Positions 39,091 to 51,600 of a DNA stretch of 64,000 nucleotides are shown piece after piece (position 1 is the first letter of the stretch; each line of letters starts with the position of its first letter). The notes beneath the pieces were generated by a model. It saw nothing but the letters and a program-made list of their open reading frames with translations, ran no database searches and had not been told where the DNA came from. The position numbers and the translations under genes are program-made. This DNA comes from Sesamum alatum (Eukaryota; Streptophyta; Magnoliopsida; Lamiales; Pedaliaceae), in NCBI GenBank assembly GCA_034509735.1, contig JACGWO010000002.1:45029702-45093701 (forward strand). Reading direction: 5' to 3'.

Positions 39091-40356
39091 ACTATATAGT
39101 GCCGTTGTGTTGTCCTTGGATAAGATGACAATTGATAGATCTGTGGGGGTTTGAAGATTTTAGGCTTAGGCTGTCTACATTTTAGATGTTTTTATTTGTG
39201 TCATGTTGTGAAGCTGAAAGCGGTTGATTGAATTCTGTTTAAGAGTTCAAGCGACATTTGGGCGTAGGCTTCATTTCAAATGTATTACATAAACAAACGT
39301 ACTCATGCAACATGGACATACCGTTTGTTTTTCGGTGAAGTGTGATACAGATTGCAATTATTTTTATTTGTTTGATCAGGAGATGAGCTACTGTAGTTAG
39401 GTATGGTCATTGTTGCTAGTGTATGTTTTCTCTATATCTCTGATTTTTGCATTTTGAGATTTCAGCTATTAAGTTGGGTTTGTTGTTGTACAGCTATTTC
39501 TTCTTGTTGGCTGTGCTTCTAAGGTAAGAAGCGAGTAGAATTTTACCCTCCGGCAAGGATGAAATGTAGCACTTAGACGCGAAGCAGGCATTGTGCGTAG
39601 GTTGCTTGCTATGTTACGTGGTCCTCGTACTTGTAGTTTAGTGTATTGCATTCTTGCAGCCTGTGATAATTCAGAAGCTTAAAAGCCAGAATCAATACAT
39701 AAAACTGGGCTGTTGGATCAAGTAGCAATGTCTAATACAGAGTTTTGGGTATAAAATTAGACAGTGAAGGAATGCAGGGACATTTCACACCCAAAATCAT
39801 GTGCAGAAAGCTTGCATCAATCTTTTTCTTAAAGATGTTCATTATGCACCCAGATGACCAGAAGAAGATAGTTTGAGAATTGAAGGCCACAATCAAGAAT
39901 TCATCAATCAACGTAATTAAAAGCAAGAAGCATTTTCCAGTTGAGTACTAATGATAATTGCTTAGCTCTCCAACAGTTTCAAGTGAAGATGAATAAATTA
40001 GAAATTAAGATTCAGATCGAGTAATACATATTCAGCACAATGACCTCAAGAAACAAGTCAAAATGAGAAGCTTAGCATAGCATGTTCTCAAGGTGATCCC
40101 CAGGTCCAAATGCATCCCCTCCAAGAATGCCAGCAACTTGCCAGAATAAATCAGATGGAATGTCAACTACAAACTCGACATTCCAATGGCAATTCCTAGC
40201 ACCTAACACGACACGACATGTTCTCCTACAACCTTGCAGGGCACAGCATAGTCCACCTGTAGGCCAAGCGCAAGACAAATGGAAAGAGAAAAGAAAAGCT
40301 AAATGCAATTTAACTTCTAGTTCCATCCCCAAACTGCACATTGAAAGGCTCGAATA
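39091..40356. other. 3' flanks of H2A.Z and KCS genes
   Basis: Spacer between two convergent genes, made mainly of their 3' untranslated and terminator regions. No supported gene or repeat. Confidence 0.55.
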
Positions 40357-41895
40357 TCAGATGGCTGAGACCTTAGGAACCTCCACAGGAAATTGGTGAA
40401 TTTCATCCATCCATGGGTTCTTCTCCTTTGCTGGATTTAATGTCCTAAGAGCTTTCCAGACTGCACTGTTACATTTGAAACCAGATCCAAAAGCTATCTG
40501 CCAGGTCCTGTCTCCCCTTTTTATCCTTCCTTTGGCTTCCGAATATGCCAATTCGTACCAGAGAGAGCTGCTTGAGGTGTTGCCAAATCGATAGAGAGTC
40601 ATCCTTGAAGGCTCCATGTGCCAGTCAGACAGTTGGAGGTTCTTCTCTAATTCATCCAGCACAGCCCTTCCACCAGCGTGGATGCAGAAATGTTCAAAAG
40701 CCAATTTGAAATCGGGGATGTAAGGCTTTAGCTTCATCTTCAACAGCTTTTTCCCGACCAAGGTGGCAAAGAAAAGCAACTGTTCAGACATGGGCAGCAC
40801 AAGAGGACCCAAAGTTGTAATATTGGTCTTTAAGGCATCACCAGCGACCGCCATCAAGTCCTTGGACAAAGCAACTCCAATTTTCCCTTTGGAATCCTCC
40901 ATTTGTGTGACACAAGAGAAACATTTATCATCGGAACCTTTGTGGGTTCTAACAGTATGGACCAATCGGTACTTGGATCTCCAGTAGTCTGATCTTTTAT
41001 TTGACAGCAAAATGGCAGCACCTCCCATACGGAACAGACAGTTTGAAACAAGCATGGATCTCTCATTCCCAAAATACCAATTCAGAGTAATATTCTCCAT
41101 ACTGATTACCAGAGCATAAGTATTGGGATGCACCTGTAGAAGATCTTTAGCAAGATCTATTGATATTAAACCAGCACTACAACCCATCCCACCTAGATTG
41201 TAACTAATTATGTTTCCCCTGAGTTTGTAATGGTTAATAACCATAGCAGATAAAGAAGGTGTGGGATTGAAAAGACTGCAATTGACGATCAAAATCCCAA
41301 TGTCCTTTGGCTTCAAAGAGGTTTTGGCAAGCAGTTCATCAATTGCACCAAACATCACAGTCTCAGCCTCTTTTCTTGCTTCCGCCATACAGGGATTTGG
41401 TGGAACCCGCAGCACAGCCTCAGGGAGATAAGTAGACTCACCAAGGCCCGACCTCTCAAGAATTTTCCTCTGGAACTCAAGATTTTCATCAGTAAACGAT
41501 CCAGTCAACCGTGATCTCTCCATGAAAATCTGCCTCGTGCATTTCCTATCATCTTTGGGCTTATAGCACGAGAAATTCACAAGGTACACAGGCCGAGGAC
41601 GGGTGAGGAAATAGACAGTCGATAAAAAGACCAAGAGGGCGGAGCAAACTATCACTGATATGAGATTGAATCTAAGATGGTCCCAGAGAACATAAAGGTC
41701 TTGGAGAGAAAATGTGGACACTTGGGCTGCAATCACCACCACTAGAGGAGACAAAAACAGGTACATCCCATGGGTTATGAGATAATGGTATCCAAGCTTC
41801 ACATACTTCAACTTTACAGATTGTTTGAAATCAGGGAGCTTCCGAGATGAAGAGGGTGGAATCAAGGGTGTGCTTGTTGTATTCGTCTCACTCAT
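40357..41895 (-). CDS. KCS11: 3-ketoacyl-CoA synthase, KCS11-like
   Basis: Condensing enzyme of the endoplasmic reticulum fatty acid elongase, joining malonyl-CoA to long-chain acyl-CoA for very-long-chain fatty acids used in wax, sphingolipids and suberin. 512 residues, no intron in the coding region. Two N-terminal membrane segments (about residues 39-58 and 77-97), then the chalcone-synthase-like condensing domain. The catalytic triad is visible: C239 in [11 protein letters not shown]406 in [11 protein letters not shown] and N439 in [11 protein letters not shown]. Close to Arabidopsis KCS11 across the full length ([39 protein letters not shown]). A leader intron is likely at 41922-42392 (donor GGATAG|GTAT, acceptor TTTCCAG) upstream of the ATG at 41893-41895. 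Confidence 0.96.
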   Translation of the reverse strand: MSETNTTSTPLIPPSSSRKLPDFKQSVKLKYVKLGYHYLITHGMYLFLSPLVVVIAAQVSTFSLQDLYVLWDHLRFNLISVIVCSALLVFLSTVYFLTRPRPVYLVNFSCYKPKDDRKCTRQIFMERSRLTGSFTDENLEFQRKILERSGLGESTYLPEAVLRVPPNPCMAEARKEAETVMFGAIDELLAKTSLKPKDIGILIVNCSLFNPTPSLSAMVINHYKLRGNIISYNLGGMGCSAGLISIDLAKDLLQVHPNTYALVISMENITLNWYFGNERSMLVSNCLFRMGGAAILLSNKRSDYWRSKYRLVHTVRTHKGSDDKCFSCVTQMEDSKGKIGVALSKDLMAVAGDALKTNITTLGPLVLPMSEQLLFFATLVGKKLLKMKLKPYIPDFKLAFEHFCIHAGGRAVLDELEKNLQLSDWHMEPSRMTLYRFGNTSSSSLWYELAYSEAKGRIKRGDRTWQIAFGSGFKCNSAVWKALRTLNPAKEKNPWMDEIHQFPVEVPKVSAI

Positions 41896-42904
41896 TTTTC
41901 ACTAATTAAACCTCGACCCCTCTGGAAAAACAAAACATATTCAAGATCTCCCAATTAATATAGCTATATTACAAAAACTGGCATCATATGTATGTAATTG
42001 CAACTATGATGAAAAATTTAAATCCTTAGAACTAGAGCATATCCCGGATCTACGGAGAGTCCTACACCAAAATTTTTTTGCAGAAAATACCAGATTTCAT
42101 ATCCAGATACGTAAATCTACATCCAGAGAGCATACCTTTCTATACACTCTCTCTATTAAAGAAGCTTGTAATGCAGCTCAAAAATTCAAAATCCAGAAAA
42201 TCCCTGCAAAATCAAACACCCATTTCACAAAAATCAACAAAGATACAAATGATGGCCAAAGATTTCAACTTTTATCATCAGAATTTGTCTTCACCACCAA
42301 CATCCTCAACAAACTCAAATTTTTTTAAAAAAACAAAAAAACCCAGAACTGATTATTGCAAGACAAGGCTTGAAGATAGACAGATCATATACCTATCCTT
42401 TATCTCATCCACGGCGAAGAATTTCCCTGTAGAAAACTATGTATGAGTGTGTAGAGAGAGAGAGAGAGGGGGAGAGAGAGAGTTCTGGGAAGAACAGAGT
42501 ATAGAGAGGTGTTTGGGTCAATAATATTCACCAAAGGCTGCGAGTGGCGACAATGTGAAGACGTGATTTGAATGCATGTTCTCTGATGAGTTGTATTTTT
42601 CCTAATTTATATTCTCATTTCACATACAAATTCTGTCTTTTTTATTATAAAATTCAAAAAAAAATAAAAATAAATCTATACTATATATGTACATCACTTG
42701 ATTAGCAATTTTTTTTTCCTAATTTTATTTGGACCAGAAATCAAAAAATAATTTTTTAAAAATAAAATCTAATTAACATTTATCCTCATGTTACACTATA
42801 GTCTCACAATCCAATTTGGTCGTACTGAATGGTTATTTTGCAAATTCAATTTCATCTTCTACTCTATTCAATATATACACGTCAAGTGTATAAATATAAT
42901 ATTA

Positions 42905-43299
42905 GGGTAAATTACATTTATCTTCCTTGAGGTTTGACATAATTACAAATACCCCCTGAAGTTTATAATTTTTAACCAAAGGCTTGAAATTGACCATTTT
43001 GCCCTTAAATTTTTTTATTAAAATTGTAGAAAAATCACCCGAGACAAATTGCATTATTCCTCCTCTCTGTAAAAACCTTAAGAAACTTCTCCCTACGCAT
43101 TTTAGTCCAAAAATTTTTAAGAATTAAATAAAAAATAATTTAGTGCATAAGGGTATTTTGATCTTTACCCATAAAAATAGATGGAAATGGGTTATTTGTT
43201 TGAAGGTTACAAACCTCAGGGGGTATCTGTAATTTTTCAAACAACGAGAGGGTATTTGTAATTATGTCAAACCTCAAGGGAGCTAGATGTAATTTACCC
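42905..43299. mobile_element. MITE with long inverted ends and perfect 10-bp target duplication
   Basis: 395 bp, starting GGGTAAATTACATTTATCTT and ending with the inverted match AGCTAGATGTAATTTACCC. The inverted ends extend about 50 bp (both read CTTGAGGTTTGACATAATTA a little further in), and inner copies of the ACCTCAGGGGGTAT motif also occur. Flanks are TATAATATTA at 42895-42904 and again at 43300-43309, exactly 10 bp. This points to a Mutator-like origin. No coding capacity. Confidence 0.8.
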
Positions 43300-44606
43300 T
43301 ATAATATTATGAATTTTATTTAGAGAAAAAAAATTATACATATAACACACGTATTTGAATAAAATAAAAGACGGAATAGAATTTACAGCAAACAATTCAA
43401 TCCGGTGTTTGATGGTTTGAATAGGCAAAAAGGGTTGTAGAAATCACAAAGAAAGAAAAGTGGGATAAGGAATATCATATAAGATGAATGAGAATCAAAT
43501 TCTGATTTTTCTCTTTAGAAAAAGAAAAAAAATCTCCATTTTCATAGTGGGAGAAGAATTTGTGCTATTTAGGAGGAAGGTAGAGCATATTTAGTTAAAA
43601 AGCCTTTTGGGTTTTTGTGTGGTGCATCATACTTAAAACCATTGAATTTTAATTTTTGGTATTAAAGAATTTGTTTGTGTTTATAAGAATAGGGCAAAAT
43701 CAATTAGTGTGTGCTATGATCCTAATTCTATGATTTTGGACTTAAATTTCACATTGGTATTTAGCAGAATAGGTATGGAGTTTTGAGCTATGGTTTTTCC
43801 AAGGTTAAATCAATTAGCATTAAACCCAATCACTGCTCTTTTGATAAGATGGCGATGGTATTGTAGAATGTTCGTCTGAAATTAGGTTAAACTAACGTAA
43901 AATTAATGGTGGCATTGATATTGCAACTTTCGTGCTAGGCCGTGAGGTAAGATTCTCTAATTTAACAACCAATTTTTGATATAAGATTCTCCTAATATTG
44001 TATCAGTATTTTTTTTTTGTTTTTTTTTTCAATAGACGGAAAATAGGATAGAGATATCGCGTCTAACAATTATTTAATGCGATCCAATAATTCTTGGACT
44101 TGATGAAATGTCTTTATTAAATTGAATCATAATTATTGCTTAGAAGACGACTTATCATTATATTTCCACCGAAATGATGGTTAAACTAAAGTTTCTCATT
44201 ATGTGGGTGACTGATTTACAAATCCTCTAGTACCTGTACAATTATTTCTGGAAGAGTTTAATTATTGATTTGGTGAATACACTCTTGGGCATCGAAACCC
44301 ATTACATGTAATAAAATTATTGATATTATTATTTATCACATCATACGTTTTTTCACTATTAAAAAGAATTACATATTATGTCGTATGTAATTAAAATTTT
44401 AATTTTTTAATTAGAATTCAAATTTGAATTATAAGAGAGAAAAGAAAGTGAAAATGGGTTGGAAGCAGCCAATAATTGCGTTGGAAAAGTCAAGGGGCCG
44501 GCCAAAGCTGGAGTCTGGAGATACATACAACTAATAAAACCGTTCAAAGTCAAATACGTAGTCAATTTCCAACCCTCAAAATTCCAACTTGATTTCTGCG
44601 GATTGA

Positions 44607-44780
44607 TTTTTTTTTTTTTTTAATTGTAAATCCCATCGCATATTTTAAAAAAATCATCCTTTTTGGTATGAATATTAAATATTCAGAGGAACGCAGTGCA
44701 AAATTAAAAGTATTAGCACAATAGGAGTCGAACCCACGACATTTTGATCCGGAGCCAATCACGCTATGCAATCCTCGACT
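44607..44780 (-). mobile_element. Candidate tRNA-derived SINE
   Basis: On the minus strand a pol III A-box-like TAGCGTGATTGG (44755-44766) and B-box-like GGGTTCGACTCC (44724-44735) are followed by about 100 bases and a 15-base poly-A tail (44607-44621 as T on plus). This is the SINE layout. Cautions: the box spacing is short (19 nt) and no target duplication was seen. Confidence 0.45.
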
Positions 44781-45641
44781 ATAAAAACATTCACTGATTA
44801 TCTAAACTATTAAATATTTTAATTTGAGGGGAAACAAATTCAAGACTTTTTCGTGAACACAAAGAATAATCATATCTACAATGAAATAACGCTTTTTGGG
44901 GAATTCCGCGGGCAACAAAAAACAACAGCTGTATGATGAGAAAAGCGTGTGACTTGGTCGTATGTCTTTTTTTTCCCAAAAGCGACACATCTCGACTAAA
45001 CGACAACGCTTTGGAACCCAGACGGGCAGTCAAGTCACGTGGGGGCTTCTTCTCTTCTCACTTCTCTCATATTCACATTCTCAGTAACGAAGGAGGAATT
45101 ATTCCATGAGTCGTGTAACATTTACTTTCAATGTGGTCACATGGCGGATTTCCTCCACGTGCTACTTGCCTCATAATTCGGGCCCCGAAAATACACACTA
45201 AAAAATAAAAAATCAGGCGTATTTGAGGCGTTCAAATAATGGATATAATGTAAATGAATAGTGATGAGCACAGGCTGTCCAGATTCCAGCAAGTAATCGT
45301 CCACGACATCTCCACTTAATTTACAACTCAAGAAAACGATGTTTCCGGGCCCTGGAGTGACAACCGATAGCACCATTCATCATGGATGCAAGTTCAACTA
45401 TACATTATGCTATGGTTACAACTGTCGAGCGATCGCTGTAGACCAACGATGATCTAGTATTGAAACGGGTCGATACAAGCATCAACTCTGGCGCACGGTG
45501 AAAGGAAACGGAATAAATAGTACAAGAAGATGCTGATAAGAAAAATAGTCCGGCAAGCTCTGATGGTTGGAGGGAGCCCGGGATGTTCTCAGGTTGCTCG
45601 ATGAAGGGCAACAGTGAAATACACAAGACTGATGAGTATCA

Positions 45642-48600
45642 TTAGCTGGGTTTTTCGGAGATGTCTTTAGTGAACGCGAATTCCGAAACCAATGCAATAT
45701 GATCACTTCCCCATTTCTGAAAAACACAGCCCAACAAGAAACATTATAACATGAGCAGTGAAACAATATTGACCCATGTGTAGAATCCAATTTAGGACTC
45801 TTTCTGGAGATATGTAAGATGCTGATTTTACCAAAATTCACCCAAAAGCATGTAGAAAAGCACAATATAGTTGACTCACTCGATGAAATTTGATATGTGC
45901 TCTTCTCAAATATTTAAATTCTTGTATAAAAGGGAGTTCAGAGAATAAGAAACAACAGATTATCTTGCAGGTGTTTCATTTCTATTGCGACTCGGTTGCG
46001 GACATATTCAATCTACAGTTTATGAGCACCAATATCCCCAAAGTTCTCATAATAAACAACTTATTCAACTTGGTAACTTTTCTTTCGAAAAATCTAACCA
46101 CTATCTTCACATTGGACGTGTGATTTGAGGTCGTACATGATTAAGGAGATCAATCTACCTCACATGTTTCTCATTTTTCAAGAAAATAATCTACGTAATG
46201 AAGTATATCAATCACGTACTAACTTTGCTAACTCGAGAAATAAAGATACAGTGACTTATACTTGAAAGTTTAGACATTATACCTTTGTGGGAAATCCCCG
46301 AGTTTGCTGCATAACATGCTTGGGAATTGGAGCAAGAACCTTGGCAGTTTGCAGCCCTTCAGAATGCCTGGACAGAAGAGATTATATTTAACTGTTTCAG
46401 CCCAATTAAACAGTTTTCCAAATGAAAATAAATATTATTACATATTTTATCGAGTCAGAAATACTTTAAAAGCAACATATATCAATTGTATGTTTCCCAG
46501 TGCTATAGATTAGGCACTTTTCAAGCTTTGATTAATTACTTAAACGCAATCCGTGAAACCACATTCCCACATTTGCCCATTTTCTTCTTGCTGAGAAAGA
46601 ACAAAAAAATTTATTATCCTATGCTCAGATGAGAAAGATCCCCCATGCTCATATTCTCATTCCACCATTCAATCAACCAGGATACCTCATGGTAGTAGAG
46701 CATAAGGGTTTGGAGGAAGGACTGACTTCAATGAAATTAATAATTCATCTGGACAGAAACATACCAAACAAAGGAGAAGGCTGAATTGGTTTCACAGTCA
46801 GAACATCTTCAATCCGTATAGCCAATCTGTTTTTTAGAATTACCGATTGGTTTCTTCTTTTCAGTTTCTTATCTCTTGGAAACGAATGAAAATATTTCTG
46901 AAGAGCAAGTTTTTGTGATTTTATCATCAGTGTAGCAGTAGAAGTAAGAGGGAAAAAATAGCTGGGACAACTGTATATGCTAGGATATGATAGTTGTGGA
47001 GCCTGCTAGGAAGCCAATGGATGAAATGATCGCATGTAGATTATAAATGCAAGGTGCGATCTATATGAACATTGGAAGAGAGGATCACACATCCTAGAAT
47101 ACATAATGTCAACCTTCAGCACCATCCACCATATAGACTATTAGCCATATGTGAAGTAAGTGTTATGGAACATAATGCCCACAGGCATGCTGCTGCCCAA
47201 TTTGTCCAGAGAGAAGAAACATCTGATAGATGGTAATATGGAAAGATGCATATGACTCACCATATGTAATCAACTGTGCCTGAGAAACGTCTGTGGTAGC
47301 TGGTAACGAGCGGTTCACCCCTGGAATCTCTTAAACCTGACGAGTTCTGCAAGAGTAGAAAGTCTTACCCTTCATTATTGAATTTTAACCACTTTTCCAA
47401 CATATAGCACCCTAAAGAAAATTACAAGTCATTGTTTGTAAAGTTTTGTACCTCAACTTCTGCGTATGCACTTGTCAACTTCAAAGGGTGTTCCATGATC
47501 TTGCATTCTGCACTACCTGTAGCTAGTTGTGTTTCCGCTGGAGTCCAAGCTGATGGATTGTATGACGAATTTTCCACATGAAATATAATGTCATTTTGAA
47601 CATTACTGTTCTCATTGAGAATGTCACCACCACGAGAATGCAGCTTTTGGCCGGGGGAACTATTATCCAAATCAGCTGGAAAGGGACTTTGACCAGTACT
47701 ATGTAATTCTGATAAAAATGAGTCAGAATCCTCACTGAGTTTGTGTGTAACCCCATCAGTTATATTAAGTGACAAGTCCCCAAATTTCTCATCCAAAATG
47801 AAATCAGCACTTACAGATTCACATGAAGTAGAACTGTAAGACGAATTGCCATGGTTATTTACAGCTGAAACGGACAAAGCAACCCCCAAAAATTTAGAAG
47901 AAGTGACACCATGAGAGTTGGGAAACAATTTTTCAGAAGGTCCCTTGAGTTGAGATTTATTAGAATCAAATGTCCCTTTGGACTCGGATGTTTTAGTCAA
48001 ATCATTTGAATGGTTGTCAGGCGAGCACAGGGGTTTAATCTCGTTATCTTGGGCCTCATATAATGTTTGTAAGTTTGATTCTACATGTTCCCTGAGTTCA
48101 GTCTCGTAGGAGTGGATATCTTCACTAGAAGACTCCATTAGAGTAACTTCATTTGTACCCATAGCTGGCTGAATAGGAGATACAGCGTTATCTTCAGCAC
48201 TACTAAGACTTCCATTCAAGACATCGTGCTGGACACATGGAGCCAATATACTCTTGCTTGAACAACTATCTGCTGTATCATGGCTTGGCGATTCATTAGA
48301 TCTCTTAATGCAAGACTCAGGGGAATCACCCACCACTGAACATCCAGGTTCAGAGTAGCTTCCCGTAGAAGAGGCATCTGGGGAACCGCGAGGATGGATT
48401 AACTTCTGTGCATCTAAAGGCAATTCCGGTTCTTGCCTTTTCTGAGAATAAACTGTAGAGGCTTGAGCAGAATCATTAGTGGCTTGTGTCCTGCATTATG
48501 GAGCAAGCGTTCCACCACAAATGACAGTGAATAATAATTCAAGACCTCAAACAAGTCATTTACCAGCAAGCAGACATTTACCTAAAATCAGGAGAAGAAG

Positions 48601-51600
48601 GCCTAGATGGATGTATTTCAGCGGAGGCCTGGCCAGAGACCTGATCTCGGCCCAGCTCTGACAGATCTAGCTGCATTAAGGTAAAGAGAATTCTGAGAGT
48701 CTTTAAGCTGTCCCAGTTATGGAGATCTGAGAAAGAAAGAAAGCAAGAAAGGAGGAAAACATAAAGCAAATATGAAGCCACCAAATACCTTTTGTTCTCT
48801 GATAAAGTTGTACATGGGACTCTGATAAGGTGTTGTTGACATCAAACATAGTAAGAGAGAGGACCATGAAGATTAAGTTCGATTCAAAACAATAAAGGAG
48901 TACACAAAGGAAGAAGGTAGAGTCGGACAACATTTATAATGTCCACAAGCAAACAACCTTGGGAGTGCAGTTAAAGTCTCCACAGATAACTACAGGAGCA
49001 TCATCCCAAAGCTTGGAAACAGCGTGTGCCCTGGCCATGAGCACCCTGATCTGATAGACGAAAATGAGATCCAAGAAATATGTAAATACTAACATGCATT
49101 CCAAGATGAACATTTCATTATTATACACTAAAATCAAGACAATCTTCAGACGGAAGTATGAAATCACGCGAACATCAACTTGAACTCCACATAAGAGAGC
49201 TTCCACTACAAGAGAAGCTGACCATTGGTAAAAGAAAGAGTATATAGCTAGCATACAGGCAACACCTAGCTGAATAAGACTTGAGAGAGAAAAAATAAAG
49301 AAAATATCAGACTCGACCTCACATATATTCAGCTACTGCAGTGACAAAAGGAATGATAAACGGCCTGTAATCTAGACATTGTAGTTTGTACTAAGAGCAA
49401 GAAGAGAACAACAAAAAAGCTTATTCTTGTTAAACCAGGTATTGTTCCTCATGCAGGCTTCCAGATTCCAGAAAATTCCATTTTTTAGGGCCTTTCTTAT
49501 ACATCATTATGGGTAGTTTTTCCCTCCATTCATGCTTTTGCAACTGCTTGGGGGGAAGACCAAACAGGGAAGAGGGGGGGGGGGGGTCCACAACTATTCT
49601 TTACAAACAACCTTCATCGTGACAGAATAGAAGTTGGTTGATGGATTATTGTCAAGTTTAGGAGGGTGTATCATTCAACAGATAGACCAAAGATTCATTG
49701 AAAAACTAGACAGAATCCAATACTTGTGCATGATTCTTGTAGGAATTATCTAGTCTATAATAAGAAACCAATCATTGTTAAGCATCGTGCTTCTTCAAAA
49801 GAAATGCAGATGAGTGTCATGCACTTAATCTCATATGAGATATCAAAGATCAAACAGCACCACTGAGACAATACTAGTACCTGTCCAAGCTTAATATCTC
49901 CCCGTTTAGGATTGAAAAGCACATGAATGTTGCAAACAACAACTCTGTTAGAGCTTGCTGAGGTACAACTGCAAAATTTTGCTATCTTCAGCAAAAGTCA
50001 GAATATCTCTAATAAGATAAACATATATATACATATATATATATATGTGAACTATAACACAATTATGTGAAAAAATCAACGTGCATGTTCCAGAAAAGAG
50101 ATAGGACACATAACTGCTATTTCCTAAAGATTGTTTTTCAACATCTAATTGCTCTTCAAATAACTAATCTTTCCACTTTGTTATAGAATCAAGGTTTTGC
50201 AGACTCATGACATTTAATTCGCCCAAATGTTCTTTAGTTCATGGAAAAGATTAAAGCATTTACCAGTTACATACTCTAATATTCGCCTTCACTTAAAGGC
50301 ACAGTTTTCTTCTTCTTCCTCCAACTTTCCCAGTTTGAACTATAGAAATTCAACAAAACACACCATGGGGAATAACGATGTTTTAGGTGATTCACTAACA
50401 CATATGTGATTTGTTATTAGCTGCTGTATCTGAAGTGACTTAATGATCTGAGTTTAAAAAGGCACATGATTCTAGATGATAAAATTTCAGGTTTAATTAG
50501 TAAAAGTGATTAAGTCACCAAACCCGCAGGTAGGTCGGTAGTGGAACAGAATGTCATGGTAATGCTTTCAATATCTGTTAGAAGGGTCTTTGATAATTCT
50601 CTTGGTTGAAAACCTTTTAACAAAGTATTTGAATCGTAAATATGTCCATAAAATGGTGAACAGGACATTATGCATATGCTCATCAAACAAAGTTTTGAGA
50701 AATCATAGGAAGATCAAAATAATAAATGAACAAATGTGCTTGCCTTGGAGACATAGTTGATGCCGCATTATTTTTATTCTGCCCATTCAGAGACTATTCA
50801 ACAAGAAAAAAACAAAAAGAATGAACAGGTGCACCTTGTAGAGAGTCAAGAACAAAATTATATACTCAGTCTCAGTTAATGTTCAGAAAAGTACTCTAAA
50901 AACTGATGTACCTCAAACACACATATCTGGGCAACATTATCCCGGAGTCCAAGCTTATTGTACTCTATTGATTCTTCATGCAGTAATTTGAACCTAAAAC
51001 ACAGTTCACTTATTTATTTCCAGTTCAAGGTATATTACATATGCTTCAACCTGAAGGACAAATGCAGAATACAAAGTCATCCTCAACATGCTAAAGCATA
51101 GAGGAAAGTATGTTCACATGAATAAGCAGAATACCATAACCCATACAATGATAGCCGAGCTACTCTACCTAAACCCAAGTAGAAACCTGTACAGTAATAT
51201 AGAAGCTACTATCTTCTTCACCCTTAACACAAATGCTAAAAGAGATTTCCATGAGTTGATATTTCCATTTAAATGCCTGCAATAAGTGGGAGTTCATACC
51301 TTGAAGCACGCCAAAATATGGCACAACCATCAGCAGGATCACCAGTTCGCATCTAAGAAACAATAAAAAATTATCATCTACACTGTTTAAACATATCACA
51401 TTCTCAGAACGTGCTCCAGAAGAAGATATTAATTTACAACTCTGAGTTACTGTACAAAACCTCATTGCCTGTAAAGGAATTTGGACAAGAAAGTGCCCAA
51501 CAATGGATATGACCCCCCTACTCTTCTGTACAAAAAAGGGCTTGGGAATGTGATACATACAAGGACGATTACAAGCCTCAACTCTTCCTTTATAAATTTA

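Larger units (their letters stand above)
41896..45641. other. KCS leader and intergenic region with a MITE and a SINE-like sequence
   Basis: Begins with the KCS 5' leader, including a GA tract (42453-42482). Then AT-rich spacer with the MITE at 42905-43299 and the SINE-like stretch at 44607-44780. The end is the 3' flank of the CCR4-like gene. A G-box core CACGTG lies near 45036 without an adjacent gene start. Confidence 0.5.
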
